From contig JANVFP010000007.1 of NCBI GenBank assembly GCA_027919835.1, forward strand, positions 1,178,001 to 1,242,000: a stretch of 64,000 nt of DNA, read 5' to 3'. Origin of the DNA: Lentinula raphanica (Eukaryota; Basidiomycota; Agaricomycetes; Agaricales; Omphalotaceae). Of this stretch, positions 34,511-46,286 are shown in pieces. The first letter of the stretch is position 1, and the number at the start of each line of letters is the position of its first letter. The notes beneath the pieces are model-generated. The model searched no databases and had not been told where the DNA came from. It was given only the letters and a program-made list of their open reading frames with translations. The position numbers were made by a program, and so were the translations under genes.

Positions 34511-35451
34511 TCACCTCGAAGCGCTGGCTGTTAGCCCCACATTCGTTTCTGCTGCCCTCTGACTCTGTCTGGAAATGGCAGCATCATCTTGAGCTTGCAC
34601 GTCCAACCATATCCGTGCTATTGTATCTGCAAAAATCTGACAGGTGTTTGGGTCCTCAGCATCGCCGCTCTCATTTGAGAAGAGGATATCTTCAGGAATT
34701 GGTGTGAAGGAACAGAGTGAATATGCCTTCTTGCAGTCGTGCAGCAGTTTAGCATACATCACCGCTTGATGACGTGCATAAGCTGCATGCCCAGCTGACC
34801 AAGTGGTATGAGCGGAGCCTAAAGGGGCCTCCTTGAGCTCTGCCTTCTTCGCCCACTCTACACTCATGCGGTCAAAAGCACGAATGCAATTCCGAAATTC
34901 GGCTTGTACCTTCTCACATACTTCCCGCCAGCGTTCCATATCTTCCTTGGCTCGAAACCATTGTATACGATCACCTAAATTTGCATGATTACATAGAACG
35001 AATCACAAGACTGACAGTGACCTACTTGCTTCTTCATACTCTTCCAGGTCTTCCGATATGGCATGTACACCAAAGGTCAATCTAGAAGACCAGATCCATC
35101 CATCTTCCTTGGGAATTCTTTGTTCTTCGTCTTTGGGAGGCTTTACTTGCTTCTTTTTTGGTCCTGACAACAAACACAAACTCAATCAATCAACAAGAAT
35201 GTTCACAAAAGCGTTGTAGATGAACCTCATTTACGACGGGGCATCTGAGTCCCAGCCATACCGCCATCCACTTTGAACTCGTCGACAGGATCATTATTGA
35301 TATTCATGTTGTCATCTGATTTGGTAACAGGCAACATGGGAAAAGAGAAAAGCTGCCCATCTGTTCTTCGCGAGTCCCCTAACTTCCGAGCTTGGAACGT
35401 ATTTCGGCAAAAGGTGTCGGATACATTCATGAGTCGTATATCATCACCACT
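34511..35451 (-). pseudogene. C-terminal part of a KDZ-transposase-like protein, cut by foldback element 4
   Basis: Three exons are read on the minus strand: about 35451-35235, 35163-35026 and 34974-34511, joining in phase. A basic patch (MPRRPKKKQVK) precedes DGWIWSSR. The stretch DRIQWFRAKEDMERWREVCE, then EFRNCIRAFDRM and AAYARHQAVMYAKL, resembles the C-terminal tail of Agaricomycete KDZ (Kyakuja-Dileera-Zisupton) transposases. The catalytic domain is not present. The upstream end runs directly into foldback element 4. A candidate first exon, MKRAFRESQK, starts at 37461 on the other side of the element. It may instead be a stand-alone relative of the KDZ tail. Confidence 0.55.
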
Positions 35452-37428
35452 CACAGGATACTGTGAAGCTTTTGTAAAAAGACCTGATGAGTTATCCAGG
35501 AGCTTTTGAAAATAGTTGTGACGACACAGAGGGGGCTCCGGAAATGGCTCCGGGGGGTGGGCATGCCTGTCACCACCTGTCACATCTGACCTATATTTAC
35601 TGTTTTGGGTAATTAATAATTATCCAGATATTAAATAAGCAGTACATTTGTAAAAAATCCTGATAAACTATAAAAATTCAAAAAAACCCAAAAAAACCTA
35701 ATTAGGTCAAATCGGGGTATGTAAACAAAATAGCCTTATATGGTAAAAAATACTGTAGGATCTATCTAGGTGCTAAAAATAGCCAAAAAAAAATTACTAA
35801 AAATGCTAAAAATATGTAGGGATGGTATATAGCCTATTGCAGATCCAGGCATCCGAAAATTACCAAAAAAGGAAATTTTTGATGATGATGTCATCTTGTA
35901 GCAAAAAATCTGAAAAAAATCCTAAAAATAGTCAAAAAATTCAGGGGTGCCTTGTTGGCCCTGAAAATGCAAAATAAAAAAAAATACGCGACAAGTGTAA
36001 AAATTTTTGTTACTCCAAATCATACCAAATCCACTATATAGTCAGTATATATAATGTATATGCTATATTTAGCATCCTAGTACCCTCATTGGGCTAAAAA
36101 TAGAACTTAATCTCATCTGGTAGCAAAAAATCTGAAAAAATCATAAAAATACTCAAAAAATTTAGGGGTGCCTCATTGGCCCTGAAAATGCAAAATAAAA
36201 AAATTTACACGACACAATTGAAAAACAACATCATTCCAAATCTTATCAAATTTACTATATAGTTAGTATATATTATGTATATACTATTTATAGCATCCCT
36301 AGTACCCTCAATCACTTATATCACTCAAGAATCCTACCAAACTGACAACATTGAGTAAATGTAATGTACATGGTATTTTTAGCACACCTAGTACCCTTAA
36401 AAACTCAGAACAATTTATATCACTCAATATGTTCAGTATACTTAGTACTCATCACATTTAACACACTAAAACTCGGAACAGTACTTATATGTATCATACT
36501 TAACACAGTTGGCAATGAAAATACTCAAAACAGTGTTATCAGTCACTATACTTAACACACTTAACAGTCAAAAAGTCGGAATAATGTTACTTGATATACA
36601 TAACACGCTCATTGTTATACTACAACACACTTATAACAACGAGTTTTGGGCGCTTATGGGTGCTTATTTGGTATTTTTGAGTTGAAATTCTTTAATAGCA
36701 CACTCAATAATTTTTGTGTGGGGTTTATACTGTGTAAGGATGTTGTTTATATCATACTACACTATGAGATTAAGTTCTATTTTTAGCCCAATGAGGGTAC
36801 TAGGATGCTAAATATAGCATATACATTATATATACTGACTATATAGTGGATTTGGTATGATTTGGAGTAACAAAAATTTTTACACTTGTCGCGTATTTTT
36901 TTTTATTTTGCATTTTCAGGGCCAACAAGGCACCCCTGAATTTTTTGACTATTTTTAGGATTTTTTTCAGATTTTTTGCTACAAGATGACATCATCATCA
37001 AAAATTTCCTTTTTTGGTAATTTTCGGATGCCTGGATCTGCAATAGGCTATATACCATCCCTACATATTTTTAGCATTTTTAGTAATTTTTTTTTGGCTA
37101 TTTTTAGCACCTAGATAGATCCTACAGCATTTTTTACCATATAAGGCTATTTTGTTTACATACCCCGATTTGACCTAATTAGGTTTTTTTGGGTTTTTTT
37201 GAATTTTTATAGTTTATCAGGATTTTTTACAAATGTACTGCTTATTTAATATCTGGATAATTATTAATTACCCAAAACAGTAAATATAGGTCAGATGTGA
37301 CAGGTGGTGACAGGCATGCCCACCCCCCGGAGCCATTTCCGGAGCCCCCTCTGTGTCGTCACAACTATTTTCAAAAGCTCCTGGATAACTCATCAGGTCT
37401 TTTTACAAAAGCTTTACAGTATCAGCTG
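35452..37428. repeat. palindromic foldback element 4 (about 2.0 kb, internally deleted)
   Basis: The left end is CACAGGATACTGTGAAGC and the right end read inward is CAGCTGATACTGTAAAGC. The terminal 170 bases are nearly identical in inverse orientation, including the block around gtcaccacctgtcaca, and they match the right end of element 1. The left arm is full length to about 36760. It then jumps straight to the outer part of the right arm (tgagattaagttctattttt), so the axis and inner right arm have been lost. It has no coding capacity. Confidence 0.8.
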
Positions 37429-38277
37429 GGTTTTCTGAGATTCACGAAATGCGCGCTTCATCGTAAACGTAGAGGCAACAGCAGGAGTGAAGGGATGAGA
37501 TCGAGGGGTGGCGGGGCCAATAATTGGGTTGAGCGCGTTTGAGTCCTTGTTGAAAGATCTATTTGACCGTCAACGTCACACAGTCCGAAAACAATAAGAA
37601 ACAATACTGATGGATAATAAGGCCTGTAACTTGTCAGTGAATGGACAAGTTACAACAACGCTGAAACTGAACTTACTCACCCTGCGATGAAGTCGAGCAA
37701 TTGGATACTTCGAAAGGTGAGTACCAGCGCAAAGCCGAGCACTATAACCACCGCTAACACATGGCTAGCAGCGTCAAATAAGGGGAGAGAGACACGTCAA
37801 CAGCATAGAGCCGGCAGACATGAAGGTGAGCAACCAGCACAAGTCCGTTATGCTCGCCGTTGTTGAACGTTGATGACTGGAGGATGTAAGTACAGTAAGT
37901 CTAAGACGTCGTGGTGACACATGACAAATCAGCCAGCAGCTCGGCAATCATCTGGATTTCTGCCCAGACTTCAGAACCAACGATTCTACAAAATTTCACT
38001 CTGTAAGTAATGTTATGATTCAGTGGCAGCTACGCTACAAACTCTGGGAGGCAGGAGAGGTTGACCAAGATACATTATACATATGATACATACATTGTCA
38101 CAGGAATCAAATTGAGTGGGGTACAATTGGTGCACATTTGAAATAATCGGCATAAGTGGATATGTAGTGCAGAGCAACGAGATATTCAGCATGTTCAAGA
38201 TCCTCTGGCCCAGGATTCTGACCAGGTGCTATCCGTTCGAGGAACGTTGATGTATTCGTGGGGACACCATAACAAAA
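37429..38277. other. spacer between foldback element 4 and the 627-aa gene
   Basis: On the minus strand, ATG at 37461 starts MKRAFRESQK and runs into the element, possibly the original N-terminus of the interrupted KDZ-like gene. A ttgaacgttgatgac motif lies at 37862. No other gene is seen. Confidence 0.4.
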
Positions 38278-40423
38278 TCACCAACCACACATTATGCGGT
38301 AGAGATTGTAGATACTAGCTTCCTGACGCAAAGCGGGGTTTGGTGAGCCGAATCCCATGTGCCCACTGATAAGACCCGGAAGTGCCGCTACCTTCTGGAT
38401 TCGATCCATTGTGTTAGAAGCTGCCAGATCATCACAAATCTGACCGTCCTCTGCAATCCCTTCATCGAAGTGATCTTGTTCAACTTGGTAAAGAAAGCAA
38501 TCGGCAAGTAAGAGTTCGGACTTGAAGGAGAGATGTGTGATTTCATCTAATATTTCACGGCAGATACCAAGTGGAAGATCCGTTTTGAATTGCCGCCCTT
38601 GCCATTCAGGAGTGATAGTATCCAATTTTGTGAAATCAATATCCTACAAAATGAGGTTAGGCAAAATCGAACGAGTCGACCGAAGTACATACCAGTCCAC
38701 TCTCATTTGATGTCTGCTGCAATATCTTCACAATCTCTGCGCGATCTCTAGATGTCTTTGTGCCATCAGTTTCTTTCAAGGTTCCGAGACCTAGAATCTT
38801 TCGCCATTCACTATTGCTTAATGACGCAGACGCTACGCCAATTTTATGCAGTCGGTAATGGAGAAGGCCCCAGAGCTTGAGGTACATTTTGAGGAAAGGT
38901 TGATATAGTTTCGGTCCCATTGCGCCCAGCATGTCAGGGTCGGGTAATAGATAACCCCGGGGTACACCCTGTCGAGCAATCTGACTCATTTGAAAAACTC
39001 CACCAACTTCTTGACTCGCTTTGACCCAAGCCGGGATCAATGAAGGCATAATAGGAGAGTTAACCAGCTCGAATTTGTTTCGGCCATGGTTGACCTGTTT
39101 TGAGGCTGGGCGTTTCTGCTTTGAATCTATAAGGTAAAGTTGATTGAATAATGAGTTTCCGGGGTACGAATGAAACTCACAAGGTTTAGAGCGAGCAGTA
39201 GAGGCTTTTTTGGAAAGCCCGGTTTGCAGAGGCATAGCTGATCATGTCAGAGAAATATGAACTGGAACTATAAATGAAGAGACAGAGAACAGTACATACA
39301 TTGATCATGAACCATCTCCTCTTCTGTCAAACGCGGCCCAGCAGGCTGATTCAATATGACATATTGGGTTGGATAAGCACAGTCGAACGCAGACCCGGGA
39401 AAAGCTGTCTGTTCATTATTGTCGCCCATCCATCGGTAACGCTCTAGAGAGCCTATGGTCCCAGAATAAACTGTACGATGAGGAGGGTCAGCGTCCATGA
39501 ATGGAACCACTAGTTCTACAAGGGCCTTGAGAGTTTGGCAGGGCGCGCTGTCTGTATGCCAGTGTTCAACAATAACTTCGGGATTTGGCAGCATATGTTG
39601 ATACAACCAAACTGGAATGCCAGACTAAGCCACAAGAATGAGCTCTCAATTGATGAAGTAGGATGGCACTTACACAAAGACAACTTTCAGCGATTTCCGG
39701 CCAATCAGTGAGAGCTCCAACAACAGCATGGCAGGTTGGTATTCGATATGTTTCTAGTACGCCCCATCGCGGTTCTACATCCCGGACCCAAGTGACATGA
39801 GCACGCAGTTCTAAGCAGACACGCTGGCAGATTCTCCACGCCATGAAAGTTTCAGAGAAGTTGGAAGCTTTGTGTTTGAGATGACCGAGAAGGTATTGAA
39901 TACGACTGCAATACATCTTCACTCTGTGATCGGTTCGAGAAGAAGAAATCGCGGGCGTAGAGCAATCCGTTGACGACAATGAGAACATTGGAGCTGGTGC
40001 TTCAAGGTCACGAACAATGTTCATGTATTCATCCTCCAATGCCTCTATCATCTCCTTTGGCAAGTGTCCAATGGGCTCTGCAGCAAGCTTGAACCCATCA
40101 ATGGGTTTGAACAACGCTTCATCGGGAATGATCCACAGAATATGGTCCAACTTGGGTAGGGGAATGAGAGGAAGATGCGGCACTGCATTACTGTAAGGCT
40201 GGGGATGCAGCAAAGGGTCGTGTTCACCATAGAGATAGTTCGCGCGGAGACGTACATTCTGTGTGCCGAGTAGGGGTTCAGGGAGCCTTTGTGAATTTGG
40301 AGAGGTAATATAATGGCCGAGCTCGGGGTATTGACGACCAACAAGCCCAATATGCGACTTGATTGCAGTAGCCTGTAAGGCATGTCAGAATAAGCATTGG
40401 TACACAGACAAAGTACTCACCAT
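38278..40423 (-). CDS. uncharacterised Agaricomycete protein (627 aa, six exons)
   Basis: Exons on the minus strand are 40423-40421 (only the ATG), 40372-39674, 39624-39300, 39237-39181, 39126-38693 and 38643-38278. They sum to exactly 628 codons with GT..AG introns. Recognisable stretches are SHIGLVGRQYPELGHYITSP, LRANYLYGEHDPLLHPQPYS, NHGRNKFELVNSPIMPS and RGYLLPDPDMLGAMGPKLY. I recall similar proteins as a multi-copy, functionally unknown family in Agaricomycete genomes but cannot assign a domain. The gene looks intact and lies in the island with the KDZ-like tail. The start codon is separated from the rest by a 48-nt intron. Confidence 0.75.
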
Positions 40424-40858
40424 TGTAGCAATGGATATGATGAGCTTGAATGAGTTTGAACGTAGCTCAAGGCCAAGCTTTATGCTGTGGATTTAACGCC
40501 GTTGGCCTTGTGTTAGCAGCTCTCATTGTCGTGCTTGGCCATATGCTAGCACTCACGGCTTTAGTATATCATCTCACCATCGCAGTAGCTGTTTTGGAAT
40601 ATCTTGTGAGCTTGTACTACCCAGGACAGCCAAATCTGCTCTAATATGTCCGCATATCAGCTGGAATTCCCATCCAACAGTCTCCAACTGCTTTTCCCGA
40701 AATGCACTGTGATCACTTTGTAGTCCCCACATCTCAGTCATCGTGCTCGGTTTTGTTATTTTAGTATATGGAATGCCTTGCTCAATGAGGGGTACAACGA
40801 TTGGTATCGATCACGAAGGTAAGTTGATTCGTTCTATGTATAGAATACAAATTTGACA
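40424..40858. other. promoter side of the 627-aa gene and 3' spacer
   Basis: A 64-codon plus-strand ORF (40450-40644) with hydrophobic runs is antisense to the promoter and has no support. Nothing else is seen. Confidence 0.3.
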
Positions 40859-41922
40859 TTATTCTACAAAGAAGTTGAGCATTTCCTTGAGACTCTGAAT
40901 TGCAGCCTTTAAATCTTCCTGGACGAATACCTCCGTAGCCTTTTCTTCAAGACGTCTACAAGCGGCAATCAATTCTTCAGTTGTGAAGGAATGGTCGTTG
41001 TCGCGATTAGTCACATAACTACCAGAGGGGCGATGAATCCTTGAGGGACCGGCAGAAGCGAAGGAAGTTGTGGAATGTCTGGAGATCGAGGGAGCATCCA
41101 CAAGTTTCACCTCAATGATTTCTACTTCCGAATCCGAGTCGCTGGAGATAGGCTTCTTCCCATCTGCCTTGGAAAGTCTGGCCACCTTGTTGGATCTGGT
41201 GGTCGACTGCTCAGCAGTTGACTTTCGCTTACGAGGTCTTATCGGTGAAGATTGTATTGCCTGTTCATCTTGGTCAAGTCGTGGCCATAGGGGGGAAGAG
41301 TCAACTTCCCGCTGAGTGATCCTGTCGTCTAGGAAGTGATCTCAGATATTGTTGGCCTGCGTCATCCTCCCCATGCTCTCCAACCAGAATGCATATCGTA
41401 CTGCTAACTCGTGCCGATCACGAATCGGGACTGGGATGTGCTGAAAGTTCGCTGGCGGCCCCCATATCCTATCTGGGTTATGACACTCCTTTGTGCCACA
41501 AAACTGTCAGGCTTTCAATCAGTGGGACGACCGTAAAATGCACTGCAGTTACTTACGTGTCAAGTTACTCTACCCAATTCACCCCGCCTGGCACTCTGGC
41601 CCCCAGTCAAAACCATGTAATTGTGGATTTTGTCAGGAGTCCTGGGATTCATGCACTTGCCCAGGTCCTTCAAGTAATCGGTCTTGTTGTTTCGGTCAAG
41701 TGTGAGGCGGAGGCCAATAAGAGCTTCCCCATATCCAGTACTCCTAAATCCCTGGGGTATAGAACCATCGAAGGTTGGGTTTTCGTCGTAAGTCAGAGCG
41801 ATAGAAGGCATCTGAATGGTATGTGTTCGAATCTCAAAGTCTTTGGTCGTGCTTATATCTTGTAGTTGAATGACCTCTAGAACAAGACCGCAGGGTCCGA
41901 AATGTCTAAGTGTTATTGTCAC
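40859..41922 (-). pseudogene. uncharacterised island protein with an in-frame TGA
   Basis: Two exons are read on the minus strand: about 41922-41569 and 41503-40859, with an intron starting GTAACT and ending CTGACAG. The first exon has no ATG at its start, so a further upstream exon or a lost start is likely. It contains EIRTHTIQMPSIALTYDENP and GFRSTGYGEALIGLRLTLDR. The second exon gives CGTKECHNPDRIWGPPANFQ, then a TGA at 41344-41342, then continues in the same frame with a nuclear-localisation-like PRKRKS, an acidic SSDSDSEVEIIEV and a predicted C-terminal helix. The frame is otherwise open for 215 codons. The TGA could be a CGA mutated by C to T. No function is recognised. Confidence 0.55.
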
Positions 41923-42070
41923 GATTGGACCGCTGTTTTTGTTTTTTAATACTTTGGCTGGTCAAACCTATGGAAAACAAAGGAGACGCTGAATTGTCAC
42001 GATTGGACCGCCGCGGATTTATTATACCTTGGGTGGTCAAAGATATGGAGGACAAAGGATACGCTAAGCA
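41918..42070. repeat. 75-bp tandem duplication in a divergent promoter
   Basis: Two imperfect copies begin with gtcacgattggaccgc (about 41918 and 41995) and end with ggacaaaggatacgc or gaaaacaaaggagacgc. They lie between two divergently transcribed genes and may be a shared regulatory region. Confidence 0.7.
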
Positions 42071-42174
42071 TCTATTTGACCAGTGGTGACTTTAAGAACC
42101 CTCGTACGTCGTTGAAGCCCACTTTTTCCCCACCAACTTTAACAATCTACTCTCTCCCTCCCAGCTGACATGAC

Positions 42175-43831
42175 ATGTTGAAGGCGCTGAGACAGTGTTT
42201 CCAAAACATGGGAAACTCAATCCTGAGAAAGCAAGCAAAACAGGCAAAGCAAGCTGCGATTTCTACAGCCGTCCCTCCCACTCTGTCAAAGAGTGCTGCG
42301 CAGACCATTGTAGATGGGATGTTCAAGCTTGCAGCTCCAGTCGCAGGACGCGCACTGTATGAGCGAGAACACAAAGACAATATCAAGGCCTCTGCGAAAG
42401 TGGGGAACACAGGTAATGCTGCCGGAAATTATCAACAAGCTCTGAAACAGAGTTGGCTGCAATTGAGTGAAGAAGAACGGCGAGTATGGCGAGAAAAGGC
42501 TCAAGAGGAAGCTTGCGACATAGACAGGTATGTAAGCCATCTATTCACCATGCCAAGAAGCTGACTTTGGCCATAGAAACCAAGATCTTCTACTTTCAAT
42601 GATCCACTTCATCTTCATGTCGATGGCAAAAAGTGGACGACTCGGTGATCTGGAATTTGTGACACTTCTATCCATGCGGACCACAAAGGGGACCCTTCAT
42701 ACTGAGACGTGAGTTTTTTGTTAGTCAAGGAAGGGCATGATTGAATCATACAACTTTATCCACAGGGTCGTGGGTGGTACAAGTGGTAAAGACTTCAAAG
42801 ACTCCATTGACGACTGGGATGAGCGTTATGTCGACCCCTTCCATGAATGGGTTGATCGAGTTCTACCGCAGTCAGATGAGGCTATCACAGTCATCAGACG
42901 AGACGAAGCTGGCTATCCGGTATTCGCTACGGACATTGACACCTTAGAAACTCCACCGAAGCACTTGCAGTCCTTGGTGAAAACGTTCCTTGAGCTCTTG
43001 TACAGTGCGTGTCCTTCTATTATTTCATAAAGTATTGTGTAGTCTGATAGAGAAGCAGGAGAGCAGTATGGCGAAGAAATCCCATGGGATCAGCTTCACC
43101 AGAGGCCCGAGGATTTCTACAATGTCGCTAAATTCAACTTCTCAGTGCCCCTGAAGGATCCATCAGCTATGGGACTGTCTGTATATCCCCTGGTTGATTG
43201 CCTCAAGAAGTTAGAGTCCCCGTTCCGCTTTTGGCGATACGTTTCACCGCATTCGAGCCTTGCAGAACCCATTGGTGCTGGTGGTGACTATAGTTCTCAT
43301 GCTCCTCTCGATCCCTCTCCCGCGCCTGAGCCACCCAATCCACTGGGTCCTGCTCCTTTGGTATCTCAGCTATCTGCTTTTCCTATGACCCCGTCACCTA
43401 CACCTGTTTCGACTGCTTCACCTGCACCTTCCATTCATATTCCTTTGGCTGTGTATCTATCTGCGTCATCTCATCCTCCCACTCTGTCACCTGCACTTGT
43501 TGCATCTGCCTTTCCTGCACCTCCCATTCCTGTTCCTTCGGTAGCTCAGGCACCTGTCGCACCTGCTTCACTGGCACCTTCTATTCCCGTTCCTTCAGCA
43601 GCTCAGCCATCTCCTGCACCTCCGCCACTTGCTCCCGTTGCAACTGCTTCTCCTACACCTCCCACCCCCGTTCCTTCTGCAAACCCACCACCTGCTTCTC
43701 CATCACCTGCTCCTCCGGAAGTACAACCGACACCCCCGCCTTCTGCTCCTGCCATCATCTCCCGAAAGACGAAGTCTGTCAAGACAAACAATAGTGGTCG
43801 TTCTAAGCAAGCCACAGGCCATGGAGAGTGA
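42175..43831 (+). CDS. HMG-box-like, proline-rich uncharacterised protein (498 aa; frame continues past stop)
   Basis: Exons are 42175-42527, 42577-42708, 42766-43004 and 43059-43831, totalling 499 codons in phase. Near residues 80-110, YQQALKQSWLQLSEEERRVW resembles the second half of an HMG box. The middle part has EEIPWDQLHQRPEDFYNVAK and FNFSVPLKDPSAM, a pattern I associate with an Agaricomycete-expanded family. The rest is a Pro/Ser/Ala-rich linker. After TGA at 43829 the same frame continues with protein-like sequence. It passes one more TGA (43922-43924), includes EKRKHAGDIEPPTGKKKSKY and WHYIVERIPG, and ends at TAA 44108-44110. The original protein was probably about 93 codons longer. 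Some reported TET/KDZ neighbourhoods encode HMG proteins, so a chromatin role is possible but unproven. Confidence 0.65.
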
Positions 43832-44110
43832 CAGGGAATGAAACAAAGGCAAGTAGATCAAAAGGGAGCAGGAGTCCCAGCCCCTCCTCCTGCACCATCT
43901 CCCCGAAAAACGAGGTCTGCTTGAGCAAAGGAAGGTAGTGCTCTAAATGTCGATGCAGGACAAGGGAGCCGTGGGGAGAAGCGGAAGCATGCAGGAGATA
44001 TAGAACCACCGACTGGAAAAAAGAAGTCAAAGTATTGGCATTACATTGTTGAGCGTATCCCAGGAGCTGCACCCCCCGATCGCGACGCCGGAAACGAGCG
44101 TAATGGATAA

Positions 44111-44782
44111 TCAACTTTTCAACAAGTGTTAAGTGCAATGCGTTAAACATGGTGTCATAGAATGGCATGTCATTTTCTCTCCTATCATGTTGTGAAACGA
44201 CCATCTAACGACCATTTACTTAGGCGAAACGGACTTCTTTTATATGTACATTGTACTGCTGGTTCATGTCTGTTAAATTGCTGTTGAACAGCTGTTGAAC
44301 AACTGTTGAACAGCTGGCAATTGGACTTTATCTTCACATATACCTGTTTCTCTACTTGTCTTTGTTAAATGTACGTTAAATGGCTGAATTATTCTTTTGA
44401 AATTGGCCTGTCTTTGCTAGTTATTGAGTGTATGTTAAGCAGCCGTTAACGACCGGTTAACCAGTCATTAACCACCGGTCACCCAGTCATTAACCACCAG
44501 TTAACCAGTCTTTAACCACTGGTCAACCAGTCTTTAACCACCGGTCAACCAGTCGTTAACCAGTCGTTAACCCCCAGTTAACCAGTGATTAACCACCAGC
44601 AAAATGGGCGAGGTGTGCATTTTCCTCTCAGCAGAGTCTAAATAGTTCAACAATGGTTAACAACGGTTAACACTGTTTAACACTGTTTAACACCTAATTG
44701 ACATTGTCAATGCTGTAGTCTGTAATGTAAAATTAACATAAAATAACACAATGAGATTCAAACCAAGCATTTGTTAACCAAA
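44111..44782. repeat. right GTTAAC/TTGAAC-rich array of the 34-45 kb island
   Basis: From about 44280 there are gctgttgaacaactgttgaa units. From 44440 to 44600 a roughly 22-bp minisatellite (gttaaccagtcattaaccac) repeats about eight times. From 44645 to 44695 come ggttaacactgtttaacac units. The region ends with tttgttaaccaaa (44770-44782), the inverse of the motif at 34165-34177. Confidence 0.65.
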
Positions 44783-45079
44783 CCTAATTGTATTACTGAT
44801 TTTACCTTCTTTCTTATGAGCTAGCATCTCCATGGGTTGTTCCTCACTGCAAGCTCTGCAATGTAAGTACATGAATGAGCATGCCATGGCTGCCTCCCTC
44901 TAAAACCTGAGCTGCAACTTGCTATAGTTAAAAAAAATGATTGTATGATGCTGCAATGGACTAGCAGATAGATCTAAATCCATGCATGGAGTACTCAAGC
45001 ACACTATCTTCAGAAATATAACTGACGAATAACATGAAGTCTGAAAATCCTATCACTACTTATGCAAATAAAAAAGTAC
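44783..45079. other. AT-rich spacer 3' of the short NACHT-like gene
   Basis: No gene is seen. The last 70 bases are the 3' flank shared with 30780-30860. Confidence 0.4.
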
Positions 45080-46035
45080 CTAATCATTGAACTCTTCTCC
45101 TTCATCATATAGAATGAGTTCAACATCATACTGAGAATCATCATCCATCTCAGTAGCATCTACACACTTTGAAACAGCAATTTCAACATCCAAATCAGCC
45201 ATATTCTTACAAAATTCCTGCACTTCTTTATTCTCTTCACATTCATCAAAAGCCTCAATCACCATATACACTTTGGATCCCTTCCGTTTCAGATCCCTTG
45301 TGATATCCATCAGAGTATCTGCTATTTCTTCATTGGAAGGGTTGAAATCAGACCCATTCTCTGATGTTTCATACAAAGTATTCAGTTGAGGATGTATCCT
45401 TTGATCTTGAATACCCATTTGTACAAGAAAGGATATCAATAATCCTCTAAATCTTGATTCAGGTCCAGGGTCATCATTGTTATCAAAGCAATAATAAATG
45501 ACAAGAGTTGGAACACCCTTGAATTGTTGCAAGTCTTGAATAATTCTAGTGTATAAATAAAGAATCAATGAGCATGCCTTGAACTGGATTTTGATAATAT
45601 GGATAGCTGAAGCATCTTACAACAACAATGTTTTGTCAATCCCATCTGCAATATGAACATCAATGCTTCATATTATGGTAAGGCTAATGTAAGAGATTTA
45701 CCTGACAGTCCCTTGATATATAAAATCCTTCCTCCATCTTTCCAGGTAGTGTACTTTGAATCAGTCAAAAACCATTTCTCCATTTCAGAGTCAGGTTCAG
45801 ATTCCATAGTTTTTGAAGCTGTCAAATGATCGACAGAATACTCTGCCAGAGTAGCAAAGCATTTAAGAATTTTCACTATATCATCATCATGAGGTGCTTC
45901 ATCTGGGGAATGTAATGTCACAACCTAGTAATTGTTTTCTGTCTTGCACTTACAATAAACATTTGTTATCATATCTCTTCCTGCTTCATTGAATTGCCCC
46001 CCAGTGATCTTGGTGTCATTAGCATTATCAAACAT
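45080..46035 (-). CDS. short NACHT-like NLR relative with degenerate P-loop (257 aa)
   Basis: Exons on the minus strand are 46035-45954, 45902-45702, 45645-45621 and 45545-45080. They join in phase into 258 codons if translation starts at the ATG in exon A (MFDNANDTKITGGQFNEAGR). A further 5' exon and intron lie upstream at about 46070-46140, but its ATG is out of frame. The P-loop equivalent reads GLSDGIDKTLLL instead of GxxGxGKT, and the Walker B equivalent is VYMVIEAFDEC instead of the usual IIDALDEC. The protein ends shortly after at DEGEEFND, with no winged helix and no repeat domain. The 25-nt P-loop exon matches the exon of the same length in the NLR at 24.8 kb. It may be a decoy or regulator, or a decaying copy; ATP binding is doubtful. 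Confidence 0.65.
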
Positions 46036-46286
46036 GCTATTACTCCTGCAAGCAATGTCAGGATATACATCCATAGCAGCCTATCTTGTGATTCATGATC
46101 TTACCTTCCTGGATTCTCATCCCCATTGTCACTGCAGATGAAATTCAATAAGAATGTTGATTAACATCAAATAGTAGTAACACCCATGACAGAGAGATCC
46201 TGTACCTTGAGTAACTCATTTTATGCTTTGTAACTTGTTAATATTACTTGAAGCTGAAGCTGACTAGCAATGGGAGACACCTGAAC

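Noticed and set aside
41389..41865. A 158-codon plus-strand ORF
   Set aside because: It is antisense to the two-exon minus gene, which has consistent splice sites and phase.
44440..44600. Regularly spaced repeats resembling a CRISPR array
   Set aside because: The roughly 22-bp units are contiguous with no unique spacers, the organism is eukaryotic, and no cas gene is present; it is a minisatellite.
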